Shown here piece by piece: positions 5,772 to 7,359 of a stretch of 7,359 nt of DNA. The translations under genes were made by a program, and so were the position numbers. Origin of the DNA: an uncultured Selenomonadaceae bacterium (GTDB taxonomy: Bacteria > Bacillota > Negativicutes > Selenomonadales > Selenomonadaceae); NCBI GenBank assembly GCA_958415865.1, contig CATYZV010000086.1, positions 1 through 7,359 on the forward strand. The letters run 5' to 3'. Below the pieces are notes generated by a model, which searched no databases, was not told the origin of the DNA, and saw only the letters and a program-made list of their open reading frames with translations. Every line of letters begins with the position of its first letter. Position 1 is the first letter of the stretch.

Positions 5772-7114
5772 CATCTAAATTTACCCTCAATCCAGCGCAG
5801 GCGGAATACGAGCAGTACAGCCGACACGAAAATACCGAGCACCATGCTTTGCCAGTAAGCAAACGCGCCCTGCGCCATCACAAAATCGAGGAAAATTCCC
5901 AGCGGCATACATATTCCCCAGTAGGCAAGCATACTGATGTAAAACGCCGCCTTTACATCCTTGTAGCCGCGCAAAATTCCCTGAATCGGGCACGCCACCG
6001 CGTCAAACAGCTGCCAAGCCGCCGTGTACATCAAAAAATGCGGTATATACGAGAGCAGTATCGGCTCAGTCGCGTAGAGCCTTGCGATCAAATCGCGGTT
6101 GAGCCAGACCAGACCGACCATCACCAACGCCATCGAAAACGCTACGCCCAGCCCTAAGCGGCTGTAAATACGCGCCTCCCTGTACCGCCTCGCCCCCGCT
6201 TCAATGCCGATGATGATCGTCAAAGCCATCGAAAAACTCAGCGGCAGCATGTACAACACACTGGAAAAACTCATAGCCGCCTGATGCGCCGCGATGTAGT
6301 CTGTGCCGAACTTCGAGATGAATACAATTATGAACCCGAACAGACTTGCCTCCATGAAAATCGCCAGCCCGTTCGGCACGCCGATGCCCAGATACTCTTT
6401 TACCCTGTGCCACGAAAACGAAAAACGCAAAAGCCCTATATGCTCAAAACTGCGGCCGGCAAAAATCACCGTGATGAACATGACGAGCAGCACATAATAC
6501 GTCATGCCCGTAGCAATGCCCGCACCGATGCCGCCCATCGCGGGCACGCCCGGCGCACCGAAGATGAACACGTAATTGAGCAGCGCATTTATAGGCAGAG
6601 CCGACATATAAATCTTCATCGACAACGCAGTCCCCGCCACCGTATCAGTCAGAGAACGCAGCGGAAAAGTCAAAAGACCGCCGCTCAAGCCGATGATCAC
6701 AGCCAGCATATAATACCGGGCAATATGTGCCACATCAGGCTCCAGAGCCAAAAACACCAGCAGGCTGTCAATCCCCAGAAAATACCCGATGAGCAAAATC
6801 ACCTCAATACCCACAGCCAGCAGTAGGCCCGTCTGCACGACCAAGCCGACTTTAGACACATCCTTCTGCCCAATCAGATGAGCGATGATCGGCGTAGCCG
6901 CCATCAAAATTCCCATAGAACTCGCGATGATAGGCATCATAAGACTGCCGCCTATAGACGACCCAGCCAGCTGCTCCGCCCCCGCATGACCCGACATAGC
7001 AGCATCAAAAAAATTCATGCCGATGATAGAGATCTGCGAAGCCAGCACCGGCAGCATGACCTTAAACAAGCGGCGAAGGCGGTACATAGTACGTAAATTC
7101 AGCATGGATACCAT
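5771..7114 (-). CDS. MATE-family efflux transporter, NorM-like
   Basis: A 447-residue integral membrane antiporter with two six-helix MatE halves, about 15-235 and 236-447. It exports drugs or metabolites using a Na+ or H+ gradient. The first helix has the family signature: LPVLASQ at 21-27, then NFFDAAMSGHAGAEQLAGSSIG with D37. In the second half, E255 (AIFMEASLF) and D371 (QLFDAV, then QGILRGYKD) sit at the positions of the cation-site acidic residues E255 and D371 of Vibrio cholerae NorM. The length is normal and no frame break is seen. The start is ATG 7114, read leftward, with AGAGGA (complement of 7121-7126) 6 bases upstream; a second ATG three codons later is less well placed. It appears to be a single-gene unit with its own promoter and a shared terminator. 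The substrate is not predictable. Confidence 0.93.
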   Translation of the reverse strand: MVSMLNLRTMYRLRRLFKVMLPVLASQISIIGMNFFDAAMSGHAGAEQLAGSSIGGSLMMPIIASSMGILMAATPIIAHLIGQKDVSKVGLVVQTGLLLAVGIEVILLIGYFLGIDSLLVFLALEPDVAHIARYYMLAVIIGLSGGLLTFPLRSLTDTVAGTALSMKIYMSALPINALLNYVFIFGAPGVPAMGGIGAGIATGMTYYVLLVMFITVIFAGRSFEHIGLLRFSFSWHRVKEYLGIGVPNGLAIFMEASLFGFIIVFISKFGTDYIAAHQAAMSFSSVLYMLPLSFSMALTIIIGIEAGARRYREARIYSRLGLGVAFSMALVMVGLVWLNRDLIARLYATEPILLSYIPHFLMYTAAWQLFDAVACPIQGILRGYKDVKAAFYISMLAYWGICMPLGIFLDFVMAQGAFAYWQSMVLGIFVSAVLLVFRLRWIEGKFR

Positions 7115-7130
7115 GAAAATTCCTCTCTTT

Positions 7131-7156
7131 ACATAATCTTTATGTCCATTATAAAG
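7131..7156. promoter_or_regulatory. Possible operator: overlapping inverted repeats at the MATE promoter
   Basis: Two perfect 6-base dyads overlap here. ACATAA-TCT-TTATGT (7131-7145) covers the predicted transcription start. CTTTAT-N7-ATAAAG (7138-7156) covers the -10 box. Repressors of efflux genes often bind such sites between -10 and the SD. The sequence is AT-rich, so chance dyads are likely enough to keep confidence low. No regulator gene is visible in the window. Confidence 0.35.
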
Positions 7157-7178
7157 TACAGTGCCGCCCCATAGTCAA
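7148..7178 (-). promoter_or_regulatory. Sigma-70-type promoter of the MATE gene
   Basis: Read leftward, TTGACT (complement of 7173-7178) serves as -35 and a perfect TATAAT (complement of 7148-7153) as -10. The spacer is 19 bases, longer than the ideal 17. The hexamers imply a start near 7141 and a leader of about 27 bases before ATG 7114. Long spacing suggests modest strength or dependence on an activator that distorts DNA. Confidence 0.6.
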
Positions 7179-7221
7179 TAGAAACATTATCTATCCGGTA
7201 CATAATTTTTCGCAAACTAAA

Positions 7222-7260
7222 AGACTATGATATCAAGTTACATGCTTAATACCATAGCCT
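7222..7260 (-). terminator. Leftward hairpin terminator at the right edge
   Basis: In leftward RNA the arms CTATGGTATTAAG (complement of 7245-7257) and CTTGATATCATAG (complement of 7225-7237) pair along all 13 positions, two of them G-U, around a 7-base loop. The stem extends by three more pairs to 7260/7222 and is followed by TTTTAGTTT. On the + strand the G-U positions become A-C mismatches, so the structure favours leftward transcription. It lies about 40 bases after a possible leftward stop codon. Confidence 0.5.
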
Positions 7261-7299
7261 GCCAGATAAGCTCAATCATTTTTCCCAGACAATACAAGA

Positions 7300-7359
7300 T
7301 TATTTTACTTTATGTGTAAACCGAGATGAATCGTAAATTGCATCCGGATCATCTACAAC
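7300..7359 (-). CDS. Possible C-terminal end of a leftward gene, cut by the window edge
   Basis: Read leftward from the window edge, 19 codons (VVDDPDAIYDSSRFTHKVK) are open to a TAA at 7302-7300. The composition looks protein-like, and a leftward terminator hairpin follows about 40 bases later, as expected after a gene. The stretch is too short to show a family or to exclude chance. The alternative, a rightward gene starting at ATG 7326, lacks a properly spaced SD. Confidence 0.35.
   Translation of the reverse strand, partial: VVDDPDAIYDSSRFTHKVK

Noticed and set aside
6284..6826. A 180-codon rightward open frame opposite the MATE gene.
   Set aside because: It is very rich in His, Arg and Gln, has no domain pattern and no good SD, and lies wholly antisense to a clear transporter gene. 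It is a shadow frame.
7326..7359. A rightward gene starting at ATG 7326 (MNRKLHPDHLQ).
   Set aside because: Only GAG two bases before the ATG resembles an SD, which is too close; the leftward stop plus terminator reading explains the region better.

Overview
The window reads as ordinary chromosome from an anaerobic or facultative low-to-mid GC bacterium. Genes are tightly packed, Shine-Dalgarno (SD) sites are strong, and two of the starts are TTG. Gene content (bacterial copy of a eukaryotic-type hexokinase, sigma-54, type I-like asparaginase, NorM-like MATE pump, exported SGNH esterase) fits Firmicutes. The Negativicutes (Selenomonas/Megamonas/Mitsuokella-like) are my best guess, but this is inference from gene content and sequence style, not a database match.

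Left part (about 1-3140, + strand): a compact run of three genes. These are a glyoxalase I-like VOC protein (start best placed at 33), a hexokinase of the actin-fold hexokinase family (start best placed at 423), and the sigma-54 factor RpoN (1743-3095). The gaps are only 21 and 30 bases, and a hairpin after rpoN probably ends the transcript. Together they look like a sugar-phosphorylation and methylglyoxal-detoxification pair joined to a global sigma factor.

Middle part (3169-5771, + strand): a secreted SGNH/GDSL hydrolase with two N-terminal beta-sandwich modules, then a 53-residue cysteine-motif protein at 4556-4717, then a cytoplasmic asparaginase. The stop codon of the small gene lies inside the SD of the asparaginase gene, so those two are probably translationally coupled. 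A strong hairpin with T-runs on both sides (5740-5771) ends this unit and also the convergent MATE gene.

Right part (5771-7359, - strand): a 447-residue MATE transporter with its own promoter, an inverted repeat over the predicted transcription start, and a further hairpin whose pairing only closes fully in leftward RNA. That hairpin follows what may be the last 19 codons of another leftward gene cut by the window edge.

I see no CRISPR array, transposon, phage gene, tRNA or rRNA, and no defence system. The least explained object is the small CX2CX2CX3CP protein. The other observations concern gene neighbourhood and regulation.
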